Shown in pieces: positions 30,909-39,079 of a stretch of 64,000 nt of DNA. Under the pieces are notes generated by a model. The model was not told the origin of the DNA. It was given only the letters and a program-made list of their open reading frames with translations, and did not search any database. Source of the stretch: Glaciimonas sp. CA11.2 (lineage in GTDB: Bacteria; Pseudomonadota; Gammaproteobacteria; Burkholderiales; Burkholderiaceae_D). Numbering within the stretch: position 1 is the stretch's first letter; each line of letters starts with the position of its first letter. Made by a program: the position numbers and the translations under genes. The DNA lies in assembly GCF_034314045.1 (NCBI RefSeq), contig NZ_JAVIWL010000001.1:4154001-4218000 (forward strand). Direction: 5' to 3'.

Positions 30909-30935
30909 GGATTGGTACACTTTTAACGCGCCATT
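30909..30935. repeat. Inner terminal inverted repeat of IS21 element 1, right
   Basis: Exact reverse complement of 28346-28372. The region outward to 30986 carries further partial copies of the TGTACC-type motif. Confidence 0.85.
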
Positions 30936-31110
30936 CACGGCCGTTTCAAGTGCGCTATCCGGTACATTATTCACGCGGCATTTATACTAATGGGATGCCC
31001 GAGCCTTTAAATAGAGAAGAAACTCTGGTGAGTAGAGTTTTCAGCACAAAAGACGAGGATAAAAAAAATCAGCGCAACCGTATGTTCAAGCGGTTGTGGA
31101 GGAAAAATTA

Positions 31111-32130
31111 TTAGGTAAATGAAGCAACGGTGTTGTGATCTTGATGCTTTGGTAGGGAATGAGTATCTTGATGATTTCTATAATGCTTCGGGCTACTTCC
31201 AAAGTGGAGTTTAAATGCTCGACTAAAATGCGAAGCGTCATTGAATCCCCATTGATACATGATTTCCGACACTTGGCGACCTTTAAGCACTGGGTTAAGG
31301 AGAGCCTCTCCGCAACGCTCCAGACGTTGCTCCTGAATCCAGGAAGAAGCACTTTTCCCCGTTTGCTCGAATACCATATGAAGGTAACGCACCGAAATAC
31401 GATTTGCTTGAGCAATTCGCCCCAAGCTTAAATCTTCTTCTTGAAGGTGATCGAGAATGTAGTTTTGGATGCCTTTCAAGTAACGCTGAGAAAGACCATG
31501 TGGTGTCGTCTCTATTTTTTGCGAAAGGGTCGCAGATACTAATTCCAAAGTGACTCGCTTCAAACAGACCGAATCCATAGCATCGAGACTCTCAAATTGA
31601 TTTGTCATTGACAATATGTGGGAGAAAAGAATGGCCCCGATTCCCGTTTTGCTATCTACCACACTGCCCCTTATGCTCATATCCCGGGGCAGCCGCTCTT
31701 TCAAGTGAGCAAACGGAATCATCAAGGTAGCTTTATGTAAGTTCTCCGTTACGATGAATTCAGTTGTCTGGTTGCTGACCCATAGGACAAGATCGCCGGC
31801 TCCAAAAGAAAGTGCTTGATCATCTACTTTGAAGTGCTCCATTCCTCTGGTAGTGATTTGAATGCCAAGATATGGCTCATCGTCCCGTTTGATTTCTTGG
31901 GAGGTTCGACTTCCGCCGCATGGGCTGCAGATGCATTCGACGAGTTGGATCCCACCGATATCGCGTTGACGCATTTGAGCGGTAAAGTCTGCGGGAACAC
32001 GTTTATTAACTTTCCAGTCCCGATAGCTTGACGAAAGGGCTATTTGCCAAGCATCAGTGCGGTCACCGATAGCGATGTCGTCAGTCGAGCACCAATGCCC
32101 ACTTAGAAAATTATAGGAAGGGGATTTCAT
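31111..32130 (-). CDS. AraC-family regulator with AraC-binding-like N-terminal domain
   Basis: 339 residues. The N-terminal 200 residues resemble the ligand-binding domain of FeaR/AraC-like regulators (EPYLGIQITTRGMEHF, LSFGAGDLVLWVSN). The C-terminal 100 residues form the double helix-turn-helix: LSLGRIAQANRISVRYLHMVFEQTG, then VSEIMYQWGFNDASHFSRAFKLHFG. Such proteins sense aromatic or amine-derived compounds. It diverges from the cupin gene across a 579-base gap, so it may control the cupin-NTF2 pair. The inducer is unknown. Confidence 0.88.
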   Translation of the reverse strand: MKSPSYNFLSGHWCSTDDIAIGDRTDAWQIALSSSYRDWKVNKRVPADFTAQMRQRDIGGIQLVECICSPCGGSRTSQEIKRDDEPYLGIQITTRGMEHFKVDDQALSFGAGDLVLWVSNQTTEFIVTENLHKATLMIPFAHLKERLPRDMSIRGSVVDSKTGIGAILFSHILSMTNQFESLDAMDSVCLKRVTLELVSATLSQKIETTPHGLSQRYLKGIQNYILDHLQEEDLSLGRIAQANRISVRYLHMVFEQTGKSASSWIQEQRLERCGEALLNPVLKGRQVSEIMYQWGFNDASHFSRAFKLHFGSSPKHYRNHQDTHSLPKHQDHNTVASFT

Positions 32131-32709
32131 TTTGTCTCTCTCCAGCGTTTACATCCCTGTCGAGTCTTTGCCCGAACAATTTTTATAAGATGGGGATGTC
32201 TACGGTTCAAAAATCTAAAACGGAATTGTTCAGATTTCTTTATACATTGTGATCTCAATATATATTTTATGTTGTGTGGAAGTGCAAATTGAATTGACTT
32301 AAAGAGAAATACGAGCTTCCTTAATAGTAAAAATATCAACTTTAATTACATTTTTTTCAATCCTCGTCCTCGAAGAAGAGCAGCGACTGAAGTCGTTAAA
32401 CGAAAAGTCGTCGTTAGAGCTAGAAAGTTAACACAAACGTATGCTTTATTGCAGCGTGTTGAATCGCAGCATTCAAGAATGCGAAATACTAATATGACGA
32501 TAAGCGCAAACGCGAACAACTTACTTCTCCCAGAATCAAGTCGCTATGCATTCTGGTACAACGGCTTTTTACCGCGTCTTGCTATGATCACTTCATCACG
32601 AATCAATTGTTTATCAAGTTGGCGTTAAAACGAAGTGATACAAATTGAGATCAGTGGAAACGAGGTCATACGACTTTGTCTACATATAATACTGCAGAAG
32701 GAGACTGTA
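32131..32709 (+). other. Long gene-free region between AraC regulator and cupin gene
   Basis: No gene recognised. An 8-base inverted repeat, ATCACTTC at 32587-32594 and GAAGTGAT at 32632-32639, lies about 70 to 120 bases upstream of the cupin start and could be an operator. The rest is A/T-rich. Confidence 0.4.
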
Positions 32710-33165
32710 ATGAATGCACTGACAAACGCAAGTAAAAAAGAAAAGGTAAGGGAAGAATACGTTCAGATGGATGAGGTTGAGTGGAAGCCCTTTCCTGCGG
32801 CTTTTTCAACTGGTGGAATCCGCTGGAAGCTACTGCACGTTTCTCCAGAAATGGGTGCCTGGACCGCAATTTTCGATTGCCCCGAAGACTCATCCTTCGC
32901 TCCACACTTTCACGTTGGGCCGGGCGAGTACTTCCTGACTAAGGGGCGGATGGATGTCCGTGGCGGCGTCGCAGCTGGCGGTGACACCGCAGTTGCTCCT
33001 GGCTATGGTTACGAATCAGCGAATGCGCGTCATGATAAAACTAACTTCCCAGTCGACAGTGAATTTTACATGACCTTTCTAGGTCCCTTAACTTTCATTA
33101 CACCTGAAGGTGCGCCAATCGCAGTGATCGGTTGGGAAGAAGCCCAAGGCGCCTGGCTTTCATAA
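32710..33165 (+). CDS. Cupin protein related to diketone/2,4'-dihydroxyacetophenone dioxygenases
   Basis: 151 residues from the ATG at 32710, which follows AGAAGGAG; the frame is open to 32635 without a ribosome binding site. It is a single cupin barrel. Motif 1 is HFHVGPGEYFLTKGRM with His66, His68 and Glu73; a later histidine, His108 (ANARHD), may be the third metal ligand. The PHFHVGPGE pattern resembles Dke1 (acetylacetone dioxygenase) and dihydroxyacetophenone dioxygenase-like cupins, which cleave C-C bonds with Fe(II) and O2. The substrate is not known. It precedes an NTF2-like gene. Confidence 0.75.
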   Translation: MNALTNASKKEKVREEYVQMDEVEWKPFPAAFSTGGIRWKLLHVSPEMGAWTAIFDCPEDSSFAPHFHVGPGEYFLTKGRMDVRGGVAAGGDTAVAPGYGYESANARHDKTNFPVDSEFYMTFLGPLTFITPEGAPIAVIGWEEAQGAWLS

Positions 33166-33290
33166 AGTCAACCTTAGCAGGGAATCCAAGGTAAAAAATG
33201 ATCGGTGGATTTTTCTGATCAGACATGAGACTTCCAGTCCTCTTTTTATGCGGCAACCTGTAGTCAAAAAAGACTCCTTACAGAAAGAAG

Positions 33291-33704
33291 ATGATGAATT
33301 CAAATATAACGTCGGACCAAGAAAAAGTGGCGGCAATTAAAGAGTCTTCGAAATCGAATTCCGCTATAGCAACGTCGGAGACGGGGACTATTCTCGGGAG
33401 TCATCTGGGCGCATTTGCAAAAGGAGTTGATGCAATCATGGTTGACTATACCGAACAATCTTTGGTGATCACCCCAGACAAAACTTATCGTGGATTAAAA
33501 GAAATTCATGCGTTTTTCGATGCGTTCCTCAAGGGAGCAGAGTCAGCATTTTGGGATGCATTTAAGATCCGTACACAAATTGTTGACGGTAACGTTGCGT
33601 ATTTGGTTTGGGAGGCGAAGCCATTCGTTCCAATGGCCACCGATACACTGATAGTTCAAAATAAGAAAATTTTGACGCAAACTTTCACAGCTTTTGCGAA
33701 TTGA
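33291..33704 (+). CDS. NTF2/SnoaL-like protein
   Basis: 137 residues. After a polar N-terminus of about 30 residues comes one NTF2-like fold: AFAKGVDAIMVDYTEQSLVITPDKTYRGLKEI, FFDAFLKG, VAYLVWEAK, and a terminal strand ILTQTFTAF. The TYRG..EI..FF pattern is typical of SnoaL-like proteins, which may be cyclases, isomerases or non-enzymatic binders. Two adjacent ATGs (33291, 33294) follow AGAAAGAAG. It is probably co-transcribed with the cupin gene 125 bases upstream. Confidence 0.75.
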   Translation: MMNSNITSDQEKVAAIKESSKSNSAIATSETGTILGSHLGAFAKGVDAIMVDYTEQSLVITPDKTYRGLKEIHAFFDAFLKGAESAFWDAFKIRTQIVDGNVAYLVWEAKPFVPMATDTLIVQNKKILTQTFTAFAN

Positions 33705-33732
33705 TAGCTTTAGTTAAGAAACAGTTATAAAA

Positions 33733-33960
33733 GGGCTCTGTCGCATCAACAAAAATTGATGAAATGGTATTGAGAAAAGGGTAATCCCTCTGAATTTGGA
33801 GGATTCACCCGCACCATTTCCGTAGTATCAATGACGACCGTGGCCCGCTTCTGGTGCTGATAATAACCAGCAAGGCTATAATCAGCAAGCGACAGCACCG
33901 CTTCACCGTAAAAGCCTCCTTCGCTATGCTATTAATGAGCTTGTATCTCAGGTCAGTTCG
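33733..33960. mobile_element. Possible insertion-sequence remnant
   Basis: The stretch starting GGCTCTGTCGCATCAA resembles the ends of several insertion sequences. The reverse strand has a short open stretch reading VVIDTTEMVRVNPPN without a full transposase. No family could be named and no matching second end was found. It is offered as a remnant only. Confidence 0.3.
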
Positions 33961-33979
33961 CTAGTAAAGCGACGTTACC

Positions 33980-34495
33980 TTACATGCTCTTCCACGAGGT
34001 TGCTGCCTCGTCAAGTGGTACTTCAAGAGTTTCAAGGAATCGTGCTGTCATCATGTAATGACCAATCAGAAGCGTCAGCTCGGCAATCTGCGTGTCGTTG
34101 AAGAATGCCCTCGCTTCAGCGAACGTCGGCGATGAAACTTTTACATTTTTTACACATTCATCAACGAAGCGAAGAATAGACCGCGACCGCGCATCGGGAC
34201 CGTGACCCTCTTCGATCGCAGCGATGGCGTTATCGTCCCAACCGGCCTGTTGGGCAAGCGGGAGATGCTGCATGCGTTCGTATTGGCTACGGCTTAGTGC
34301 GCCTACCCGCAGGATGATCATCTCCCGGTCCTTGTCGTTGATTAAGCCGCGCGGAAAAGATGCGCCGAGAGACAGGTATCCAGCGGTGGCCCCGGTCGTG
34401 CGTAGCAAAGCAAGTGTTAGATTCGCAGGGAAACGGTCGAATTGTAGCTTTTGCTCATCCGACAATTTGTCAATTGATGTAAGTGTGATCCTAGG
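33980..34495 (-). pseudogene. Carboxymuconolactone decarboxylase-like gene split by IS21
   Basis: The remaining frame encodes a CMD/AhpD-fold protein (FDRFPANLTLALLRTTG; EMIILRVGALSRSQYERMQHLPLA). The family's Glu and His in YERMQH are present, but there is no CxxC, so it is not a peroxiredoxin reductase of the AhpD kind. The original start codon is not here. Removing the IS21 element and one CTAGG copy restores ATG CCT AGG ATC and a 172-residue protein, with the ATG at 37131-37133 preceded by AGGAAA. The only start left on this side is a TTG at 34465 without a ribosome binding site, so the gene is probably off. Confidence 0.88.
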
Positions 34496-34587
34496 TGCGT
34501 ATTCTGGTCAACGTGACCGCTCATTCTGGCCGATCGTGACCGCTGCGCCTGCGATGTTGTTACGCGGTTAAATTGTAATGTCTGCGG

Positions 34588-35373
34588 TCACGATGGGTCG
34601 ATAGTTTTCTCCTTTTTGCTGGTTTTAGGTCGTTCTGCGCCACGCAGTGAATCGCCGGTCAGTGTCAGCCGATGATTGCGCTGCAGAATGCGGTCCAGGA
34701 TGGCGTCGGCAATAGTGGCGTCGCCAATCCAGGCATGCCAATGGTCAACAGGAAGTTGACTGGTAATAATCGTCGCTCTGTTTGCCGCCCGGTCGTCAAT
34801 CATCTCCAGCAAGTCGGAACGGGTCGTGCTGTCGATCGCGCCCATGCCCCAGTCATCAAGTACCAAGACATCGATCTTGGCGAGTTGGAGCAGCCATTTC
34901 CCAAAGCTGCCGCTGCCGTGCCGGATGCGTAGTTCTTCCTGTAGACGGGGTACGCGTTGATAAACAGCAGAGTATCCGCGCCGACAGGCGTACTGTGCCA
35001 GTGCGCAGGCCAGCCACGATTTGCCAGCACCGGTCGGTCCGGTAATGAGAATGCTGTGGCCAGCACTGACCCAATCTCCCAGCGCCAGACTCATCACTTC
35101 ACGGCGGTCGATGCCACGCCCCGAGCGGGCATCAATGTCTTCAATCGCCGCTTGTGCGTATTTCAGGTGGGCGTTCTTAAGCAGGCGCAGGAGCTTGCGG
35201 TCATTGCGGCAATGGACTTCGCGATCAACCAAGAGTGCCAGACGTTCCTCGAAACTCATCGCCGCCATACTGGCCTGCGTCAATTGTTCCTCCAGTCCGG
35301 TCGCTAAGCCATCGAGTTTTAAGGTCCGCAATTGGGCCAGAGTGGTATGCATCATCATCGTTGACATCCTCAT
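34588..35373 (-). CDS. istB: IS21 helper ATPase IstB, element 2
   Basis: 261 residues. Walker A is GPTGAGKSWLACALAQ and Walker B VLVLDDWGMG, followed by IITSQLPVDHWHAWIGD. This is the shorter IstB subgroup with an N-terminal helical domain (LEEQLTQASMAAMSFEERLALLVDRE). The start overlaps the istA stop. It is the transposition helper of the element around it. Confidence 0.93.
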   Translation of the reverse strand: MRMSTMMMHTTLAQLRTLKLDGLATGLEEQLTQASMAAMSFEERLALLVDREVHCRNDRKLLRLLKNAHLKYAQAAIEDIDARSGRGIDRREVMSLALGDWVSAGHSILITGPTGAGKSWLACALAQYACRRGYSAVYQRVPRLQEELRIRHGSGSFGKWLLQLAKIDVLVLDDWGMGAIDSTTRSDLLEMIDDRAANRATIITSQLPVDHWHAWIGDATIADAILDRILQRNHRLTLTGDSLRGAERPKTSKKEKTIDPS

Positions 35374-36872
35374 TGATAGTAATCAGGGCCACGCACATGG
35401 GCATGGTCAGGACTGACCCAATCGCCAACTGGGGCACACGGTGTGCGATCACGGTTATTTTTGAGAATGTCACGGACGTGGCGGTATTGGCAGGCACCGA
35501 GCTGTAAGGCCAGCATGCATCCTGCTTCAAGACGTGGCTTGCCGTAGCGCTTGGCCAATGACAGCAGACCAAGACAGGCACGGTAGCCGTGCTCGGGATG
35601 TCTGTTCTCGGCCATCAGACGCGTCACCGCCTCCGCTGTCGCCGTACCGATGGTCTGTCCCCAGTGAATCAGTCGCTGTGGCGTCCATTCCAATTGCGCA
35701 CGATGCGCCACCGGCATATGCAGGGTGTCGGTGGTGAACCCGCCTTCGCCACTGTTGCGCGGATGACTGGCGACACGTTGACCGCGATGCAGGATTTCCA
35801 CTGTCGTCGCTGTCATCCGGGCTTCCAGCACCTGACCGACCAGGGCTTGCGGCACACTGTAGTGATGGCGGCCGATCTCAACGTGGTAATCGTTATGCAC
35901 CCTGACAGTCTTGAAATGCGCCATCTCATAACATTGCAATGGCAAAGGCCGTAGCGCCGGGACATCGAGTTGGGCAAACGCACTGGCGCGACTACCGGGT
36001 AGCTTCTGAAACGGCTTATCGTTAAGTACGCTCAGCAGCGGTGCGATGGCGACATCGACCTCGTGGACGCTGCTAAATTGCTGATGTCGCAGACGCGCCA
36101 TGATCCAGCGCTCGACGATCTGCACTGCTGATTCGGCCTTCGCTTTATCCTGAGGATGACGCGGACGGGCTGGCAAGATGGAGGTGCCGTAGTGGCGCGC
36201 AAAATCGCGTACGGTGTCGTTACTGCGTGGTTCGTAGCGATTGGCGTCGGCGATCATAGCCTTCGGATTATCGGGAACAATCAACTGCGGTACCCCGCCG
36301 AAGAAGCGCAGCGCACGCGCTGTCGAAGTGAGCCAGTCGGCCATCGTCTCACGCGGCGTAGCACAGGCATAGGTGTAGCTCGATGCGCCCAGAGCAGCGA
36401 CGAAGATGTGGGCACGGCTACCATCAGTGAGACCGATAGTCGGACCAGCATAATCAATGAACAGTTTCTCGCCAGCCCGGTGAATCTGGCGCATAGAGCG
36501 TTTGAGCTGTTTGGCAAACTGCCGGTAATTCACGCAGAACTGTGAGTAGGCATAGGTCTGGTGCTGGGCATAATCGGCACGATACTCTTCCCATAGCAAC
36601 ATCAGCGTCATCCCCTTGCGCCGCAGTTCGTGATGCAGCCTGGCGTAATCTGGCTGGACATGGTCTCGGGTCCGTTCTGGCGTGACCAAAAGCCGGTGCG
36701 CCAACTCGGTGTCGTCTACATCTTGCACCGCCGACCAGTCCAAACCGGCAACGGCGGCCAGGCCGACATACTTGGTGACGACTCCTTTTGAAATCCCCAG
36801 TGCTGCGGCAATCTGCTGGTGCGATAGTTTGGCATCCAGTTTTAAACGTAATACGTCTTTTATCTTACGCAT
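35370..36872 (-). CDS. istA: IS21 transposase IstA, element 2
   Basis: 500 residues from the ATG at 36872, which follows AAAGGATC; the frame is open to 36971 but that stretch lies in the repeat-bearing end. An N-terminal HTH (KLSHQQIAAALGISKGVVTKYV) precedes the DDE core: EKLFIDYAGPTIG with the first Asp, PQLIVPDNPKAMI with the second, and a downstream Glu in KAKAESAVQIVERWI. No frame damage is seen. Confidence 0.93.
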   Translation of the reverse strand: MRKIKDVLRLKLDAKLSHQQIAAALGISKGVVTKYVGLAAVAGLDWSAVQDVDDTELAHRLLVTPERTRDHVQPDYARLHHELRRKGMTLMLLWEEYRADYAQHQTYAYSQFCVNYRQFAKQLKRSMRQIHRAGEKLFIDYAGPTIGLTDGSRAHIFVAALGASSYTYACATPRETMADWLTSTARALRFFGGVPQLIVPDNPKAMIADANRYEPRSNDTVRDFARHYGTSILPARPRHPQDKAKAESAVQIVERWIMARLRHQQFSSVHEVDVAIAPLLSVLNDKPFQKLPGSRASAFAQLDVPALRPLPLQCYEMAHFKTVRVHNDYHVEIGRHHYSVPQALVGQVLEARMTATTVEILHRGQRVASHPRNSGEGGFTTDTLHMPVAHRAQLEWTPQRLIHWGQTIGTATAEAVTRLMAENRHPEHGYRACLGLLSLAKRYGKPRLEAGCMLALQLGACQYRHVRDILKNNRDRTPCAPVGDWVSPDHAHVRGPDYYQ

Positions 36873-36964
36873 AGTGATCCTTTGTACGGGCACGTTGTCT
36901 CCAGACAAACTGGAAGCGTACCCGTTCGGTTGCTCTATGCGTAACATCATCACGGTGCTGTACG

Positions 36965-37125
36965 ACACCATTCCGGTATCGTGACCGATGATTCTGCTAT
37001 CGTGACCGCCGATTCTGGTCGGGCTTGAAATCGGTCACGATAGACCGGAATGAGCGGTCACGATGCGCCAGAATGGTCGGTCACGATAGACCAGAATCGG
37101 TGGTCACGATCGGCCAGAATACCCA
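36965..37125. repeat. Array of transposase-binding repeats at the istA end of IS21 element 2
   Basis: Six to seven copies of a unit of about 20 bases, built from GTGACCG or its complement CGGTCAC plus ATTCTGG or CCAGAAT, with a switch of orientation near 37030. The other end (34496-34540) has only two copies plus a single CGGTCACGAT near 34582. Confidence 0.8.
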
Positions 37126-37133
37126 CTAGGCAT
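37126..37133 (-). pseudogene. Stranded start codon of the CMD-like gene
   Basis: The CTAGG duplication copy and the ATG (37131-37133) that belong to the gene at 33980-34495. AGGAAA, a good ribosome binding site, lies just upstream. Translation from here now runs into the IS21 end. Confidence 0.85.
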
Positions 37134-37296
37134 TCTATTTCCTATATTGGTAAATAAAGCTTGTTACTACACCAGCGCCTCAATGCTAGGCGGTGACACG
37201 CATTGTGCGAAACGCCTTTACACGGTTGCTTGGTGGACTCCGCCACGGCGAGAAGCCGTGGCAGCATAAATTGGGTAGCGCAACGCGCTCTACTTA

Positions 37297-38085
37297 TCAG
37301 CGCAGTTTTCCCTTTCCCCCTGGGGTGGTCCCGGTGCGGCGGCGATACATCTCGATAAAAGCTGAAGTGTTCTGATAGCCAAGCGTATATGCGATCTCTT
37401 TGACCTGATTACCTGCTTCTAGCATGTTGATCGCTTTCACGAGGCGCAGCCGCTGACGCCACTCGTTATATGACATGAACAAGTGTGCATGCCACCTTCG
37501 CGACAAAGTGCGCTCCGTCGAGCTGCTCTCGTCCGCCCATTGCGCAAGGGAACGCCGATCGCCAGGATTTAATTCGAGCGTTGCTATGATCGGACTTAAT
37601 AATGGATCATCGGTCGCAGGTAAATAGCTTGCGTATCGCTGGGCGGCGATCAACTGGTCTATTATCACTTGGACCATACGCAGGTCAGTCTCGGCTCGCG
37701 GATGCCCAATACCTCGCGACGTGAGGTCAGTCACCAGGGCTTTGGTCACGTCGCTCAGCGCTAATGTGCAAGGCTCGGTGGGCATGTCCACGCAACGGTC
37801 GCTTTCAATGTGGACAACTACATACTCGATGTCGAGATTGGCACGTGATGCATGAGTGACTTCAGGAGGAATCCAGATCGCGTAAGCAGGAGGTGACAAG
37901 TAGCGCTCGCCCGCAACGTCAAATTCCGCAACTCCCTTCACTGCATAGAGCAGCCGCCCCCATGAGCGACGCTGCTGGGGAAAAACTGTGCCGGCCTTGA
38001 ATCGGGCGCGGCGCAGCCATACGGGAGCGGGCGGCTCGCCAAACAGATTGATGATCGGCGCCCCAGTGAGCATATCGTCATTCAC
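37297..38085 (-). CDS. AraC-family regulator with cupin N-terminal domain
   Basis: 262 residues. The N-terminal half is a small cupin (FPQQRRSWGRLLYAVKGVAEFDV, IWIPPEVTHASRA). The C-terminal half is the AraC DNA-binding domain (RSLAQWADESSSTERTLSRRW, then VKEIAYTLGYQNTSAFIEMYRRRTGTTP). Its start overlaps the end of the cyclase gene by 8 bases, so both are made from one message. It probably regulates that gene. Inducer unknown. Confidence 0.9.
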   Translation of the reverse strand: MNDDMLTGAPIINLFGEPPAPVWLRRARFKAGTVFPQQRRSWGRLLYAVKGVAEFDVAGERYLSPPAYAIWIPPEVTHASRANLDIEYVVVHIESDRCVDMPTEPCTLALSDVTKALVTDLTSRGIGHPRAETDLRMVQVIIDQLIAAQRYASYLPATDDPLLSPIIATLELNPGDRRSLAQWADESSSTERTLSRRWHAHLFMSYNEWRQRLRLVKAINMLEAGNQVKEIAYTLGYQNTSAFIEMYRRRTGTTPGGKGKLR

Positions 38086-38854
38086 TGATAATCGCGACAG
38101 GTCGCGCCCAACCAGCTGAGGCTTTTGCTACCTTGATCGGCAAAGAAATAACTTCAAAGCCATGCGGAGGCAGTTGTTCAAGATTCGCGAGCTTTTCGAT
38201 CTGGCAATACGGCACGGTGCTACCGGCAAAATGTCCTTCCCAAATGATCGAGGCGTCTTGCGTTTCCTCGAAGCGTTTCTGCGTAAAGCTAAACGGCGCA
38301 TCCCAGCTCCAAGCATCGGTTCCAACAACCCGGACACCTTGGCGCGTAAGGTGTAAGGTGGCGTCCCGGCCCATTCCGCAGCCTCGGTGAATGAAATCCT
38401 GTTGTCCGTATCGAATACCCGCCGCTGTATTAACAAGGACGATATCGCCAGCTTCTAACTTGTGGCCTATGCGCGTTAATTCTGCGTCGATTTCCGCAGG
38501 CGTGACCACATGACCATCTGGTAGATGCCTAAAGTCAAGCTTTACGCCAGGCCCAAAACACCATTCGAGAGGTACCTCATCAATACTCATTGCCGGGGTA
38601 CCGTCGTCTTGGAGTGATCGGTAATGGATCGGCGCGTCCATGTGAGTTCCTGCATGAGTGCTCATCTGAACGAACTCGACCGCCCATCCTTCGCGGCCAG
38701 GTAGATCAGCTGGATCAAGCCCAGGGAAATAATCAGCCAACTGCCGGGCACCTTCCTTATTGTCCGTGTATTTGATGCGCGGCAAAAATTCTTCCGGATC
38801 CGATGGAATGCCCTCTTGCAGGACGACGGATAAATCGATGATTCTTCTGCTCAT
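38078..38854 (-). CDS. Cyclase-family amidohydrolase (kynurenine formamidase-like)
   Basis: 258 residues of the cyclase family (PF04199). The metal-binding motif HAGTHMDAPIHY (HxGTHxDxPxH) is intact, and DLSVVLQEGIPSDP opens the domain. Conserved later parts are GDIVLVNTA and GVRVVGTDAWSWD. The family includes N-formylkynurenine hydrolases and cyclic amide or lactone hydrolases. The length is greater than KynB (about 210), so the substrate may differ. It is followed by an AraC-type regulator in the same transcript. A 9-base inverted repeat lies about 90 bases upstream. Confidence 0.85.
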   Translation of the reverse strand: MSRRIIDLSVVLQEGIPSDPEEFLPRIKYTDNKEGARQLADYFPGLDPADLPGREGWAVEFVQMSTHAGTHMDAPIHYRSLQDDGTPAMSIDEVPLEWCFGPGVKLDFRHLPDGHVVTPAEIDAELTRIGHKLEAGDIVLVNTAAGIRYGQQDFIHRGCGMGRDATLHLTRQGVRVVGTDAWSWDAPFSFTQKRFEETQDASIIWEGHFAGSTVPYCQIEKLANLEQLPPHGFEVISLPIKVAKASAGWARPVAIISE

Positions 38855-38943
38855 AATTGGGCCTTTAAAAGTAGTTGGGAGAGGCGGCGCGGGCGCCGTG
38901 TTAACTCAGTGCTTAGATCTTAGCACTTGTCTTATAGGAGTTA

Positions 38944-38976
38944 AATATCGATTATCAGACAATCAATATCGATATT
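38944..38976. promoter_or_regulatory. Inverted repeat upstream of the cyclase gene
   Basis: AATATCGAT (38944-38952) and ATCGATATT (38968-38976) are perfect inverted arms with a 15-base spacer. The spacer itself contains GATT and AATC in inverted order next to the arms. It is a possible operator for the adjacent AraC regulator. Confidence 0.4.
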
Positions 38977-39079
38977 CTGACTAGCGCATTCATCACCGAC
39001 CCGTTGGGCGAGCAATTCGCTCTTATTTGACTTTTCTATGCTCGCTTCAGTCTCTTAACCGAGTATTCAAGTCTTATTT

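Larger units (their letters stand above)
28318..30986 (-). mobile_element. IS21-family insertion sequence, element 1
   Basis: A complete istA-istB pair lies between related ends. A 27-base perfect inverted repeat (28346-28372 and 30909-30935) lies inside longer imperfect ends sharing AATGCCG and ATGTACC blocks. The pentamer CTAAT directly repeats at 28313-28317 and 30987-30991 and is the probable target-site duplication; the edge could shift by one base. Both genes are intact, so the element may be active. Confidence 0.82.
34496..37125 (-). mobile_element. IS21-family insertion sequence, element 2
   Basis: 2630 bases with ends TGCGTATTCTGG and CCAGAATACCCA, flanked by the direct repeat CTAGG (34491-34495 and 37126-37130). 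It carries intact istA and istB genes and arrays of roughly 20-base repeats built from ATTCTGG and GTGACCG blocks at both ends. Its proteins and ends differ from element 1, so the two are independent insertions. It disrupts the CMD-like gene. Confidence 0.93.

Noticed and set aside
28444-37000. Many open frames on the opposite strand of the IS21 genes
   Set aside because: They are mirror frames of istA and istB, which keep intact motifs on the minus strand.
36965-37125. CRISPR-like repeat array
   Set aside because: Repeats of about 20 bases are contiguous, occur in both orientations and lack spacers of constant length; they belong to the IS21 end.
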